NCBI GenBank assembly: GCA_910584215.1
Contig: CAJTYI010000110.1
Location: 1 to 8,029, forward strand
Length of the DNA: 8,029 nt
Direction of reading: 5' to 3'
Origin: an uncultured Roseburia sp.
GTDB taxonomy: Bacteria > Bacillota > Clostridia > Lachnospirales > Lachnospiraceae
The translations under genes and the position numbers were made by a program. Every line of letters begins with the position of its first letter. Positions within the stretch are counted from its first letter, which is position 1. The notes below the pieces were generated by a model. It searched no databases, was not told where the DNA came from, and saw only the letters and a program-made list of their open reading frames with translations. Below, piece by piece: positions 1 to 4,821 of this stretch.

Positions 1-381
1 GGACGTATTCTGAATGTCGGGTCTACTGGCTCATATATGCCATGCCCGAATGATGCGGTATATGCTGCCACAAAAGCCTATGTCCTATCTTTTTCTAACG
101 GACTATATCAAGAATTGAAAGGAACCGGGGTAACAGTAACCTGCTTATGCCCAGGAGCAACACAGACCCTATTTGCAGAAAAAGCAAATATCAATAACAC
201 TCTACTTTTCAAACTTTTTGTGATGCAGCCAGAGGTTGTTGCCGCTATTGGCTACAACAATTTGCAAAAGGGAAAGCGAGTGGTTACTGCTGGCCTTTAT
301 AATAAATCGCTCGTTCTTTCTGCTAAGTTGCTCCCCGTATCAATTATCAATCCAATAGCCCAATGGATGGTAAAAATGTAG
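1..381 (+). CDS. Short-chain dehydrogenase/reductase, 3' part only
   Basis: The reading frame is open from the first base, so the gene is cut by the window edge and only its C-terminal 126 residues are present. The translation carries the SDR signature in the right order: a VGSTGS segment with the catalytic Ser, then YAATK (YxxxK catalytic Tyr and Lys) about a dozen residues later, then CPGATQT, the usual PG motif after strand beta-6. The Rossmann cofactor-binding half lies outside the window. The family uses NAD(P)H to reduce or oxidise alcohol and carbonyl substrates; the substrate cannot be told from this fragment. The C-terminus, with a run ending in PIAQWMVKM, resembles DltE/YqjQ-like SDRs, but I do not assign a name. 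It is the only plus-strand gene and is followed by plus-strand hairpins, which suggests host chromosome flanking the element. Confidence 0.9.
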   Translation, partial: GRILNVGSTGSYMPCPNDAVYAATKAYVLSFSNGLYQELKGTGVTVTCLCPGATQTLFAEKANINNTLLFKLFVMQPEVVAAIGYNNLQKGKRVVTAGLYNKSLVLSAKLLPVSIINPIAQWMVKM

Positions 382-427
382 GCAATGAACAAAGGTATCC
401 ATATCTTCTAAATCAATATATTTTGTA

Positions 428-473
428 ACTGCCGCACGACGCCAAAAGAAAAAAGCCGTCGTGTAGCAGTCTT
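428..473 (+). terminator. Hairpin downstream of the SDR gene
   Basis: A CACGACG/CGTCGTG stem (435-441 with 457-463) is extended by outer ACTGC/GCAGT arms (428-432 with 466-470) and followed by CTTT. It starts 46 nt after the SDR stop. The T-run is weak, so it may be an mRNA 3' stabilising hairpin or the first of two terminators. Confidence 0.45.
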
Positions 474-489
474 TAATCATGCTCATTTC

Positions 490-525
490 TGGCGGATTTG
501 AGAAAATCAGAGCCGCCACTTTTTA
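490..525 (+). terminator. Rho-independent terminator of the SDR gene
   Basis: TGGCGG (490-495) pairs with CCGCCA (513-518). After one mismatch the stem continues inward (TTTGA with ATCAGA, one wobble) to a GAAAA loop. The 3' side runs into CTTTTTATATTTT. This is a convincing plus-strand terminator and probably marks the end of the host transcription unit. Confidence 0.75.
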
Positions 526-583
526 TATTTTGGCGACAATTAGGATGATGCCGCCATGCGATTACGAATAGATAGGCACTTGT

Positions 584-629
584 CAAAAAAAGCCTAACCC
601 TCGCAACGGCGACCTCTACCCAGGCTTTT
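584..629 (-). terminator. Minus-strand terminator-like hairpin
   Basis: Perfect 8-bp arms, AAAAGCCT (588-595) and AGGCTTTT (622-629), enclose a second small hairpin TCGC-AACG-GCGA (601-612). Read on the minus strand the stem ends in seven T residues. No gene directly upstream on the minus strand uses it, so it may be left from a lost gene or insulate the element boundary. Confidence 0.5.
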
Positions 630-700
630 CAGATACAACTTTCATTGTACTTGCTCCTCCCAACTAGATTTTCAAATGAAACCAAACACCAAAACTGTCC

Positions 701-818
701 CGAAAGTGTTGCGCCCGGAAAGCTATACCTTGCAGAGCGTCCCAAACCCTCCCCCTTCTCTCCCCCTGGAAGTGTCTCGAAAGCTCCGTTTCTGTTTTCG
801 GCGCACTCTTTCGGTGCG
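701..818. repeat. Imperfect inverted repeat with nested hairpin, possible oriT-like or regulatory region
   Basis: The left arm (701-715, CGAAAGTGTTGCGCC) is the near reverse complement of the right arm (800-813, GGCGCACTCTTTCG). The right arm also folds alone as CGCAC-TCTTTCG-GTGCG (802-818). On the minus strand related motifs CTTTCGAGACA and CTTTCGGGACA occur between and beside the arms, and the interval carries a C/T-only tract. Nested inverted repeats beside short direct repeats are common in transfer origins, but no relaxase gene is visible, so the role is open. Confidence 0.35.
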
Positions 819-871
819 TCTCATTTGATACTTAAACTTCATTTTAGAGCAAAAACAAAAGAATACCCTCC

Positions 872-892
872 GAATTTTTGGTAATGTGGTAA
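872..892 (-). repeat. TTTTGGTAAT-type repeat, copy A
   Basis: A 21-bp stretch identical to 6896-6916. Its core is TTTTTGGTAATGTGGTAA, which on the minus strand is a tandem of two TTACCA units. It begins 16 nt beyond the stem of the 909-938 hairpin in the minus-strand direction. Confidence 0.85.
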
Positions 893-902
893 CTGCTGGC
901 AC

Positions 903-944
903 AAAAAAATACTGCCCGGGGTCCATCCCGGGCAGTATCTTTTC
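903..944 (-). terminator. Terminator of the HNH-like gene (bidirectional)
   Basis: A perfect 12-bp stem, ATACTGCCCGGG (909-920) with CCCGGGCAGTAT (927-938), has a 6-nt loop. The minus strand continues into seven T residues and the plus strand into CTTTTCTTTTC. It begins 18 nt after the HNH gene stop. It is related in sequence to the hairpin at 1550-1593. Confidence 0.85.
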
Positions 945-956
945 TTTTCTAATGCT

Positions 957-1403
957 TTATCTGACAGACAAAATCAAATTCCCGCCATCGCCAGCATCAA
1001 CCACCAAATCACCGCAGTATGTACGGTGTTGGTCGTGAGCGGCGGGTGTCACCGCCTCCAACATTTGAGGTCTGTTATCGAATTTACTGCCCTCATGATG
1101 GGCATACAACCCCTCTCTCATGTTTGGACATAATTCCCGGTGCAGGTAAACTGTCTTTCCTGCCCGGCAGGTTTTGATATAGTTATTGGTTCCGCACCAA
1201 TACTCCTTTTTGATTCTGTGATAATCTGCTTCGCTTACCACAGTAAAAAAGGTGTCCTTTCCCTCGGTGTATTGCATGAATACCATACCTGGAAAATTCC
1301 TGCTTGTATATGCTGGATTCTTTCCAGCATCAGAAATCTTCGTCATGTACTTCATGAGTACAACTAGTGCAATTACCAGCCTTGAAAATCTAAATTCCTT
1401 CAT
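957..1403 (-). CDS. HNH-nuclease-like protein with hydrophobic N-terminus (148 aa)
   Basis: The start is the ATG at 1401-1403, chosen because GGAGG lies 8 nt upstream; a longer frame to 1448 has no such site. Residues 8-20 are hydrophobic, flanked by Arg and Lys, and could be a short membrane anchor or signal segment. Residues 86-127 resemble the beta-beta-alpha metal fold of HNH endonucleases of the AP2/HNH_3 type: YLHRE, then His102-His103, a DNR with Asn110, and LEAVT followed by His123 and His126. Such domains cut DNA with a single metal ion and are common in phages and mobile elements as free-standing nucleases. Here the usual second Asn of the helix is replaced (PQML), so activity is uncertain. 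Cys70, Cys79, Cys92 and Cys130 might form a metal site or disulfides. It is a single gene between two related terminators. The family call is my reading of the motif, not a database hit. Confidence 0.6.
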   Translation of the reverse strand: MKEFRFSRLVIALVVLMKYMTKISDAGKNPAYTSRNFPGMVFMQYTEGKDTFFTVVSEADYHRIKKEYWCGTNNYIKTCRAGKTVYLHRELCPNMREGLYAHHEGSKFDNRPQMLEAVTPAAHDQHRTYCGDLVVDAGDGGNLILSVR

Positions 1404-1458
1404 TGTCAACGCCTCCGATATTTTTAATATAGACCTCAATCCAAGCAAAACTCTTGAA

Positions 1459-1548
1459 TTAAAATCTACTTTCCTTTTCTAACACAGCATATTTGCAGGC
1501 ATTAACACTGACACCCTCCAAGCAGTCAATTTTTGTCCTTGCTGACAT
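1459..1548 (-). CDS. Possible 29-codon ORF or gene remnant
   Basis: An ATG at 1546-1548 opens 29 codons ending in TAA. The product starts MSARTKIDCLEGV and has two Cys, a composition that looks protein-like. No ribosome binding site precedes it, and the start abuts the 1550-1593 terminator stem, so it may be the tail of a decayed gene or simply the leader of the HNH-like gene. A weak TTGACT-16-TGTTAA promoter-like pair lies inside it. Confidence 0.2.
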   Translation of the reverse strand: MSARTKIDCLEGVSVNACKYAVLEKESRF

Positions 1549-1549
1549 A

Positions 1550-1600
1550 AAAGATGGTACTGCCCGGGATTCCTCCCAAGCAGTACCATCTTTCACTTTT
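1550..1600 (-). terminator. Strong terminator of the small transcription unit (bidirectional)
   Basis: Perfect 14-bp arms, AAAGATGGTACTGC (1550-1563) with GCAGTACCATCTTT (1580-1593), hold an inner GGGA-TTCC-TCCC stem. T-runs follow on both strands. It ends the sORF transcript (stop at 1644) on the minus strand. It shares the ACTGCCCGGG...TCCC...CAGTA...TCTTT backbone with the 909-938 hairpin. Confidence 0.8.
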
Positions 1601-1613
1601 TAGGCCCATCCTA

Positions 1614-1634
1614 GAAGCGGTAAATAAGCGGTAC
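1614..1634 (-). repeat. GAAGCGG box, copy a
   Basis: The plus strand reads GAAGCGGTAAATAAGCGGTA. It is a degenerate member of a four-copy 22-bp family and lies 9 nt beyond the stop of the 31-codon ORF. On the minus strand it is a tandem of two ACCGCTT heptamers 11 bp apart. Confidence 0.6.
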
Positions 1635-1643
1635 AGCTACCCC

Positions 1644-1739
1644 TTAAACCTCTGACGGTGCCTCACTCGAATCCCCGAAAGTCCTTATGGCTCTAGCGGT
1701 TTCCGCCCGCTTCTCTTCCAGGGATTCCTTCCAAATCAT
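1644..1739 (-). CDS. 31-aa charged peptide (small ORF) or structured small RNA
   Basis: The ATG at 1737-1739 is preceded by AAGGTGAAGGA, a good ribosome binding site, and the frame closes with TAA at 1644-1646. The product begins MIWKESLEEKRAETARAI, is Glu/Arg/Lys-rich and would form an amphipathic helix of about 18 residues; it has no membrane segment. A consensus promoter lies 40 nt upstream and a strong terminator 50 nt downstream, so this is a complete monocistronic unit of roughly 220 nt. Within it GAATCCC (1669-1675) can pair with GGGATTC (1721-1727) around an inner GCGG-TTT-CCGC hairpin (1696-1706), so the RNA itself could be functional. I recognise no family. A small regulator, antitoxin-like peptide or dual-function sRNA are all possible. 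Confidence 0.5.
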   Translation of the reverse strand: MIWKESLEEKRAETARAIRTFGDSSEAPSEV

Positions 1740-1778
1740 GTCCTTCACCTTTATGGGGCCACGCTATTAGGCAGTGCT

Positions 1779-1807
1779 AACATATCACAAATAGTCCCAT
1801 TTGTCAA
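1779..1807 (-). promoter_or_regulatory. Consensus sigma-A promoter with internal operator-like palindrome
   Basis: The -35 is TTGACA (1802-1807), the spacer 17 bp, and the -10 TATGTT (1779-1784) with an extended TG one base upstream. ACAAAT (1787-1792) and ATTTGT (1799-1804) form an inverted repeat across the spacer, positioned where a repressor would block RNA polymerase. AGTCCCA occurs at 1793-1799, 1835-1841 and 1855-1861. It drives the 31-codon ORF. Confidence 0.75.
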
Positions 1808-1866
1808 CGATTCCGCTTCCCTATTCTCCCGGTTAGTCCCATCACTTCACAGCCAGTCCCAGCCTG

Positions 1867-1888
1867 GAAGCGGTAAGAATCCGGCAAC
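1867..1888 (-). repeat. GAAGCGG box, copy b
   Basis: Begins GAAGCGGTAAGAAT and ends CCGGCAAC on the plus strand. It aligns without gaps to copy c at 1957-1978 with 17 of 22 positions identical. It lies in the gene-free interval between the sORF promoter and the antitoxin-like gene. Confidence 0.7.
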
Positions 1889-1956
1889 CCAAACAGCCTC
1901 TTTTCCCTCTGGCCTCTAGGCTTTTCCCATACTCAAAGCCCTGTATTTCAGCTCCC

Positions 1957-1978
1957 GAAGCGGCAAAAACCCGGTAAC
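1957..1978 (-). repeat. GAAGCGG box, copy c
   Basis: Begins GAAGCGGCAAAAA and ends CCGGTAAC on the plus strand. It ends 2 nt before the stop codon of the antitoxin-like gene (1981). On the minus strand it reads as two ACCG/GCCG units 11 bp apart with a TTTTT between them. Confidence 0.7.
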
Positions 1979-1980
1979 TC

Positions 1981-2208
1981 TCACGCAACCTTTTGATAGT
2001 CAATGACGGAAATTTCCTGCATGAGCCGCTTGGCCGCAGATACCAGCTCTTCCAAACGCTCGGTAACTTCATCTGTGTAAAACTTTTCCCCACATTGCTC
2101 ACATTCCTCGCAAGGAACGTTTTTGATTACAATAATACAATTTCTGTAATTTACCACATGCGTTGTAACAGATTCTTTCACTGTGTCGCATTTACAAAAC
2201 ATACACAT
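1981..2208 (-). CDS. YgiT/MqsA-type zinc-finger protein, probable antitoxin (75 aa)
   Basis: Two CxxC knuckles, Cys2-Cys5 and Cys36-Cys39 (in CEQCGEKF), match the N-terminal zinc-binding domain of MqsA/YgiT antitoxins. The usual C-terminal Xre-type HTH is absent; instead residues 45-75 form a helical tail (VTERLEELVSAAKRLMQEI). Such short YgiT-type proteins are annotated widely as antitoxin components in Firmicutes. The ATG at 2206-2208 lies 3 nt after the stop of the upstream gene, and its AAGGAG site is inside that gene's last codons, so the two are translationally coupled. It should bind and neutralise the upstream product. Lacking an HTH, it may not autorepress. Function is by family analogy. 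Confidence 0.75.
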   Translation of the reverse strand: MCMFCKCDTVKESVTTHVVNYRNCIIVIKNVPCEECEQCGEKFYTDEVTERLEELVSAAKRLMQEISVIDYQKVA

Positions 2209-2211
2209 AAA

Positions 2212-2523
2212 TCAACGCTCCTTTCTGGTTCTCAAATCGGCTTCGAATTTATCCGTACTGGGATAGTAGGCGGTAATGACATAGGCGGTGGTTTCGTCCG
2301 CCCCTATTACAATATGGAGAACCTTGTCCTGTGTAGTATATCCAAAAATCAAACAACTCGGGTATGGGAAATCGTTGGGGTAGTCCTCTATAATCTCTCC
2401 CCGAAGCACGCAGGAGATTACATCATCCCTTAAAATATCACGCTCCTGCATCCGTTCCAAACAGTGGGTAGACCATTTGACAGAACGATTTTGAAACAGC
2501 GTTTGAATTTTATGAATGTCCAT
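2212..2523 (-). CDS. DUF4258-family protein, probable toxin of a TA pair (103 aa)
   Basis: Residues 15-85 fit the DUF4258 pattern: STHCLERMQERDI (His20, Glu23-Arg24, Arg28), then a CVLRGEIIEDYP segment, then LHIVIGADETTAYVITAYYP as the paired beta strands. These small proteins usually precede a YgiT-type zinc-finger gene, exactly as here, and are thought to be RelE/MqsR-like toxins, though catalysis is not established for the family to my knowledge. The start is the ATG at 2521-2523 with GGAGGGG 5 nt upstream. The toxin-first order resembles mqsRA and higBA. Together with the downstream gene it forms a two-gene operon with its own promoter beside the integrase terminator, a typical place for element-stabilising cargo. 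Confidence 0.75.
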   Translation of the reverse strand: MDIHKIQTLFQNRSVKWSTHCLERMQERDILRDDVISCVLRGEIIEDYPNDFPYPSCLIFGYTTQDKVLHIVIGADETTAYVITAYYPSTDKFEADLRTRKER

Positions 2524-2546
2524 CTCTACCCCTCCAGCTTATGAAT

Positions 2547-2575
2547 ATCATATCGCATACCGGCTAAAAATTCAA
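2547..2575 (-). promoter_or_regulatory. Promoter of the toxin-antitoxin-like operon
   Basis: TTGAAT (2570-2575), a 17-bp spacer, and TATGAT (2547-2552) precede the ribosome binding site and ATG at 2523. The unit therefore does not depend on read-through from the integrase gene. Confidence 0.7.
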
Positions 2576-2587
2576 GTGAAATATCTT

Positions 2588-2609
2588 GAAGCGGCAAAAC
2601 CCCAGCAGC
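2588..2609 (-). repeat. GAAGCGG box, copy d
   Basis: Begins GAAGCGGCAAAA on the plus strand and then diverges (CCCAGCAGC). It overlaps the integrase terminator and lies 30 nt beyond the integrase stop. It is the least conserved copy. Confidence 0.5.
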
Positions 2610-2630
2610 CCTCCCCCAAGGCTGCCAGGG
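2596..2630 (-). terminator. Terminator of the integrase gene
   Basis: On the minus strand an 11-bp stem with two wobbles (2620-2630 pairing with 2600-2610) has a G-rich loop and is followed by TTTT then GCCGC. It begins 8 nt after the integrase stop. The T-run is short, so termination may be partial. Confidence 0.65.
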
Positions 2631-2638
2631 CTTCTTTC

Positions 2639-3793
2639 TCATGCCAATAGTCTGTCAATACCTTCCAGCTTGTCAATCTCCTTCTCTTTCGTATCCTCCA
2701 AAAGGTGGACGTAAATATTATAGGTGGTTTTGACATTGGCATGACCTAACTGCTCGCTGATCGCTTTAATATCCACCCCAGCCTCAAAACATCTTGTAGC
2801 ATAGGTGTGGCGTAGCGTGTGCATGGTCGCTCCCTCAATCCCGCACTTCGCAAAGATTCTATAAAGAGAATTTTGCAGGTTTCGATTATGTACCATGTTC
2901 CCCCGTGTATTCGGGAACACCAAACGGCTTTCGCTCCATTCCTCCCCGGATTGCTCCACACGCTTTATCATTTCTTCTTTATGCACTCTCAGCACTTCAA
3001 CAAGGCCCGCCGTGATTACCACCATTCGCTTGCTGGACTTCGTTTTACAGAAGTCTTGAACCACCTGCGGCGCTGAATGACTGGTGTAGTCGTGGCAGAC
3101 AATCGCTTTTTTATTTACCCGGATTGTCCGCTTCTCCAAGTCAATGTCATCCCACGTCAGCGGGATTCCCTCCCCCATTCGCAACCCTGAATACAGATAC
3201 ATGAGTAACATGGGCCGATAGTATTCACCTTCCAACTGCTCAATAAACCTTTGCTGTTCCTCCTTGGACAGTACCCGCATATCCTCCGTATCATCCTTTG
3301 GAAAGGTCACACCCTTACAAGGATTACGCACCATCATCCCCAGTTCAACCGCCTTTTCCAAACTTCCATGAATGATGTTATAATTTTTCACGAAAGTCGA
3401 ACAGCTTCCCCCGATTGCGTCCAAACATCTTTGAATATGATAGGTGCTCAACTCCCGCAATACAATATCCCCAATGTATGGCCTGATATGAATTCTGAAA
3501 TTATTGCGATAACTCGTCAAAGTAGCAGGAGCCAGCTTTGGAGACTTGTGCTTTTCAATCCATGTATTCATCCATTCCCCTGCCTTGATTGCCGCCTTGC
3601 TCTGACTAACCCCCATTCCCTTCTCCGCTTGAAGCTGGCGCAGAATCTCCGCCGCCTCCGCCTGTGTATCGGCGTAGCGGTAAACATATTCCCGCTTGCC
3701 ATTTTCTTTATACAGACCCGTTGGAAAAGTCACCAGCCATCTGCCGTCTGTGCGTTTTCGGATACTGCCCTCACCGTTTGCTCTCTTGCTCAT
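2639..3793 (-). CDS. int: Tyrosine recombinase, Tn916/Tn1549-like integrase (384 aa)
   Basis: The enzyme integrates and excises the element through a covalent 3'-phosphotyrosine intermediate. Residues 5-50 (GEGSIRKRTDGRW onward) are an AP2-like arm-binding domain; 72-165 is the SAM-like core-binding domain; 170-375 is catalytic. The catalytic set is complete: Arg205 in YSGLRMGE, Lys252 or Lys255 near the beta-hairpin, His325 and Arg328 in HTLRH, His351 in LGH, and Tyr361 in YNIYVHL. Length is normal for the family. The start is the ATG at 3791-3793, with AGAGGAGGT 7 nt upstream. An upstream in-frame ATG (3859) would run through a terminator hairpin and a repeat and is rejected. It is the last gene of the recombination module and is separated from the methyltransferase gene by a hairpin, so it probably has its own promoter or depends on read-through. 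Confidence 0.95.
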   Translation of the reverse strand: MSKRANGEGSIRKRTDGRWLVTFPTGLYKENGKREYVYRYADTQAEAAEILRQLQAEKGMGVSQSKAAIKAGEWMNTWIEKHKSPKLAPATLTSYRNNFRIHIRPYIGDIVLRELSTYHIQRCLDAIGGSCSTFVKNYNIIHGSLEKAVELGMMVRNPCKGVTFPKDDTEDMRVLSKEEQQRFIEQLEGEYYRPMLLMYLYSGLRMGEGIPLTWDDIDLEKRTIRVNKKAIVCHDYTSHSAPQVVQDFCKTKSSKRMVVITAGLVEVLRVHKEEMIKRVEQSGEEWSESRLVFPNTRGNMVHNRNLQNSLYRIFAKCGIEGATMHTLRHTYATRCFEAGVDIKAISEQLGHANVKTTYNIYVHLLEDTKEKEIDKLEGIDRLLA

Positions 3794-3810
3794 ACTCAAA
3801 ACCTCCTCTA

Positions 3811-3828
3811 TTTTGGTAATCTGGTAAT
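3811..3828 (-). repeat. TTTTGGTAAT-type repeat, copy C (integrase leader)
   Basis: TTTTGGTAATCTGGTAAT differs from copies A and B at one core position (C for G). It lies directly upstream of the integrase ribosome binding site and 11 nt beyond the 3839-3869 hairpin in the minus-strand direction. Its place in the leader suggests a binding site for integrase or another regulator. Confidence 0.75.
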
Positions 3829-3832
3829 CTTC

Positions 3833-3869
3833 TTTAAAGGGCGGGGCATTGAAACTCAATGCCCCGCCC
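3833..3869 (-). terminator. Hairpin between the methyltransferase and integrase genes
   Basis: A perfect 14-bp GC-rich stem (3839-3852 with 3856-3869) has a 3-nt loop. The minus strand continues TTTAAAG, a poor T-run. It begins 25 nt after the methyltransferase stop. It may end that operon partially, so that int expression depends on read-through or anti-termination, or it may block translation. Confidence 0.65.
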
Positions 3870-3894
3870 CTTGTGGATGGCGATTGTAACGCCT

Positions 3895-4821
3895 CTATCG
3901 CTGAAATGCAAGGATTTTTTTATCGTCACAGTAGCTTTCTAAAAATCCAATGGCCCCCGGCGCCTCTTTCTCCAAATCATAATTGCACCATATCCATTCT
4001 ACGCCCTTTGACTTTCCTTCACTTACATCACAGCCTTTTACATACTCGCCCAATAAGTGGCGATGCCAACCATGTGGAATCAAGTACCAGTCGTATAAAT
4101 CACTTCCATCGTCACGGCCTGACCAATACCCGGACAAGACAATTTTAGCTTTTGCCTGTTGAATTGCTTTTAAGAGTGTGATGTGATCCCGAACATCAGG
4201 CATGTCCACTTGGTACAGCCTGCCATCACAGCGAAGCCCTTCTAAATATGGCGGGTCAAGGTAGATGAACACTTCCGGGCTTTCCAGAAGCTGGTTCTCC
4301 TTCATACATGTTACAGCGTCCGTGTTAAAGACCTTGAAAGGTTGTCCGCTCATGCTTTTGAATGTAAGCGGCAATCCAAGCGGCCCCGTCATCTTTTTAG
4401 TATACGCTGTCCCATCATTGTAAACCCATGCCCGACCATCCGCATTAAAGGATTGATTGATTATGATGTATGTATCAGCCGCCCACTGTATGGGGTCGCT
4501 CTGCTTTGCTCCATATGCTTCATGCCGTTCCTTCGCCGCTTGAAACAAGCTCCAACTGTAACAGGTCTGCTGTAACCGCTCCAACAGTAACCCTTGTGTC
4601 TCTGGCGCTGTCGCAACCTTCCAAAAGTTTGCGATATGGGGGTTGAAGTCATTCAAAATCTTCACGTCAAACTTCCCGCTGTTGAGAGCCAGCGCCGCAC
4701 TTCCGCAGTACATTTCAGCGTATACCTTGCAAGTGCTGGGGATAAGGCGGGAGAGAACTCCCGCCATGCGGCCCTTTCCTCCAATGTATTTCAATACATG
4801 CAAGGTCGCTTCCATGCTCAT
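3895..4821 (-). CDS. D12-class DNA N6-adenine methyltransferase (308 aa)
   Basis: The protein transfers methyl from S-adenosylmethionine to adenine N6 in a specific DNA site. Motif X is KYIGGKGRM (residues 11-19), motif I is VYAEMYCGSAAL (33-44, SAM binding), an LNDFN acidic motif follows at 56-60, and catalytic motif IV is DPPY (189-192). This X-I-recognition-IV order is alpha-type, as in Dam and MboIIA-like enzymes; residues 65-180 should be the recognition domain. Length is typical. The ATG at 4819-4821 is chosen because it overlaps the upstream stop as ATGA and has GGGGAG 9 nt before it; an earlier in-frame ATG (4863) lies inside the neighbour. No restriction enzyme gene adjoins it, so it is probably an orphan enzyme that protects the element from host restriction or marks it for regulation. 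Confidence 0.85.
   Translation of the reverse strand: MSMEATLHVLKYIGGKGRMAGVLSRLIPSTCKVYAEMYCGSAALALNSGKFDVKILNDFNPHIANFWKVATAPETQGLLLERLQQTCYSWSLFQAAKERHEAYGAKQSDPIQWAADTYIIINQSFNADGRAWVYNDGTAYTKKMTGPLGLPLTFKSMSGQPFKVFNTDAVTCMKENQLLESPEVFIYLDPPYLEGLRCDGRLYQVDMPDVRDHITLLKAIQQAKAKIVLSGYWSGRDDGSDLYDWYLIPHGWHRHLLGEYVKGCDVSEGKSKGVEWIWCNYDLEKEAPGAIGFLESYCDDKKILAFQR

Larger units (their letters stand above)
526..956. other. Gene-free stretch between the SDR gene and the HNH-like gene
   Basis: No credible gene is seen on either strand; the short ORFs here lack ribosome binding sites and protein-like composition. The stretch holds a minus-strand terminator (584-629), a 15/14-nt imperfect inverted repeat (701-715 with 800-813), a polypyrimidine tract around 743-770, a CGCAC-TCTTTCG-GTGCG hairpin (802-818), a TTTTGGTAAT repeat (872-892) and a strong hairpin (909-938). 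The left end of the mobile element could fall here, but no att duplication can be shown with only one end in view. Confidence 0.6.

Noticed and set aside
645..926. Short ORFs on both strands in the 640-930 interval
   Set aside because: They have low-complexity Pro/Ser/Phe or Arg-rich products from a polypyrimidine tract, and no ribosome binding site.
1842..2102. 86-codon minus-strand ORF overlapping the antitoxin-like gene
   Set aside because: It lies in another frame of the zinc-finger gene, contains two of the GAAGCGG boxes, and has no ribosome binding site or protein-like motifs.
1614..2609. A true integron with attC sites
   Set aside because: The boxes lack the paired R/L arms and imperfect palindrome of attC, and the recombinase has the Tn916-type arm-binding domain and not an IntI-specific insert. 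Only a looser cassette-boundary idea is retained.
3794..3859. A 22-residue N-terminal extension of the integrase starting at 3859
   Set aside because: It would translate through the 14-bp hairpin and the TTTTGGTAAT repeat and has no ribosome binding site. The ATG at 3793 has an excellent one and gives the usual N-terminus of the family.
3251..3889. 212-codon plus-strand ORF
   Set aside because: It is the antisense shadow of the integrase gene, which has full catalytic motifs on the other strand.
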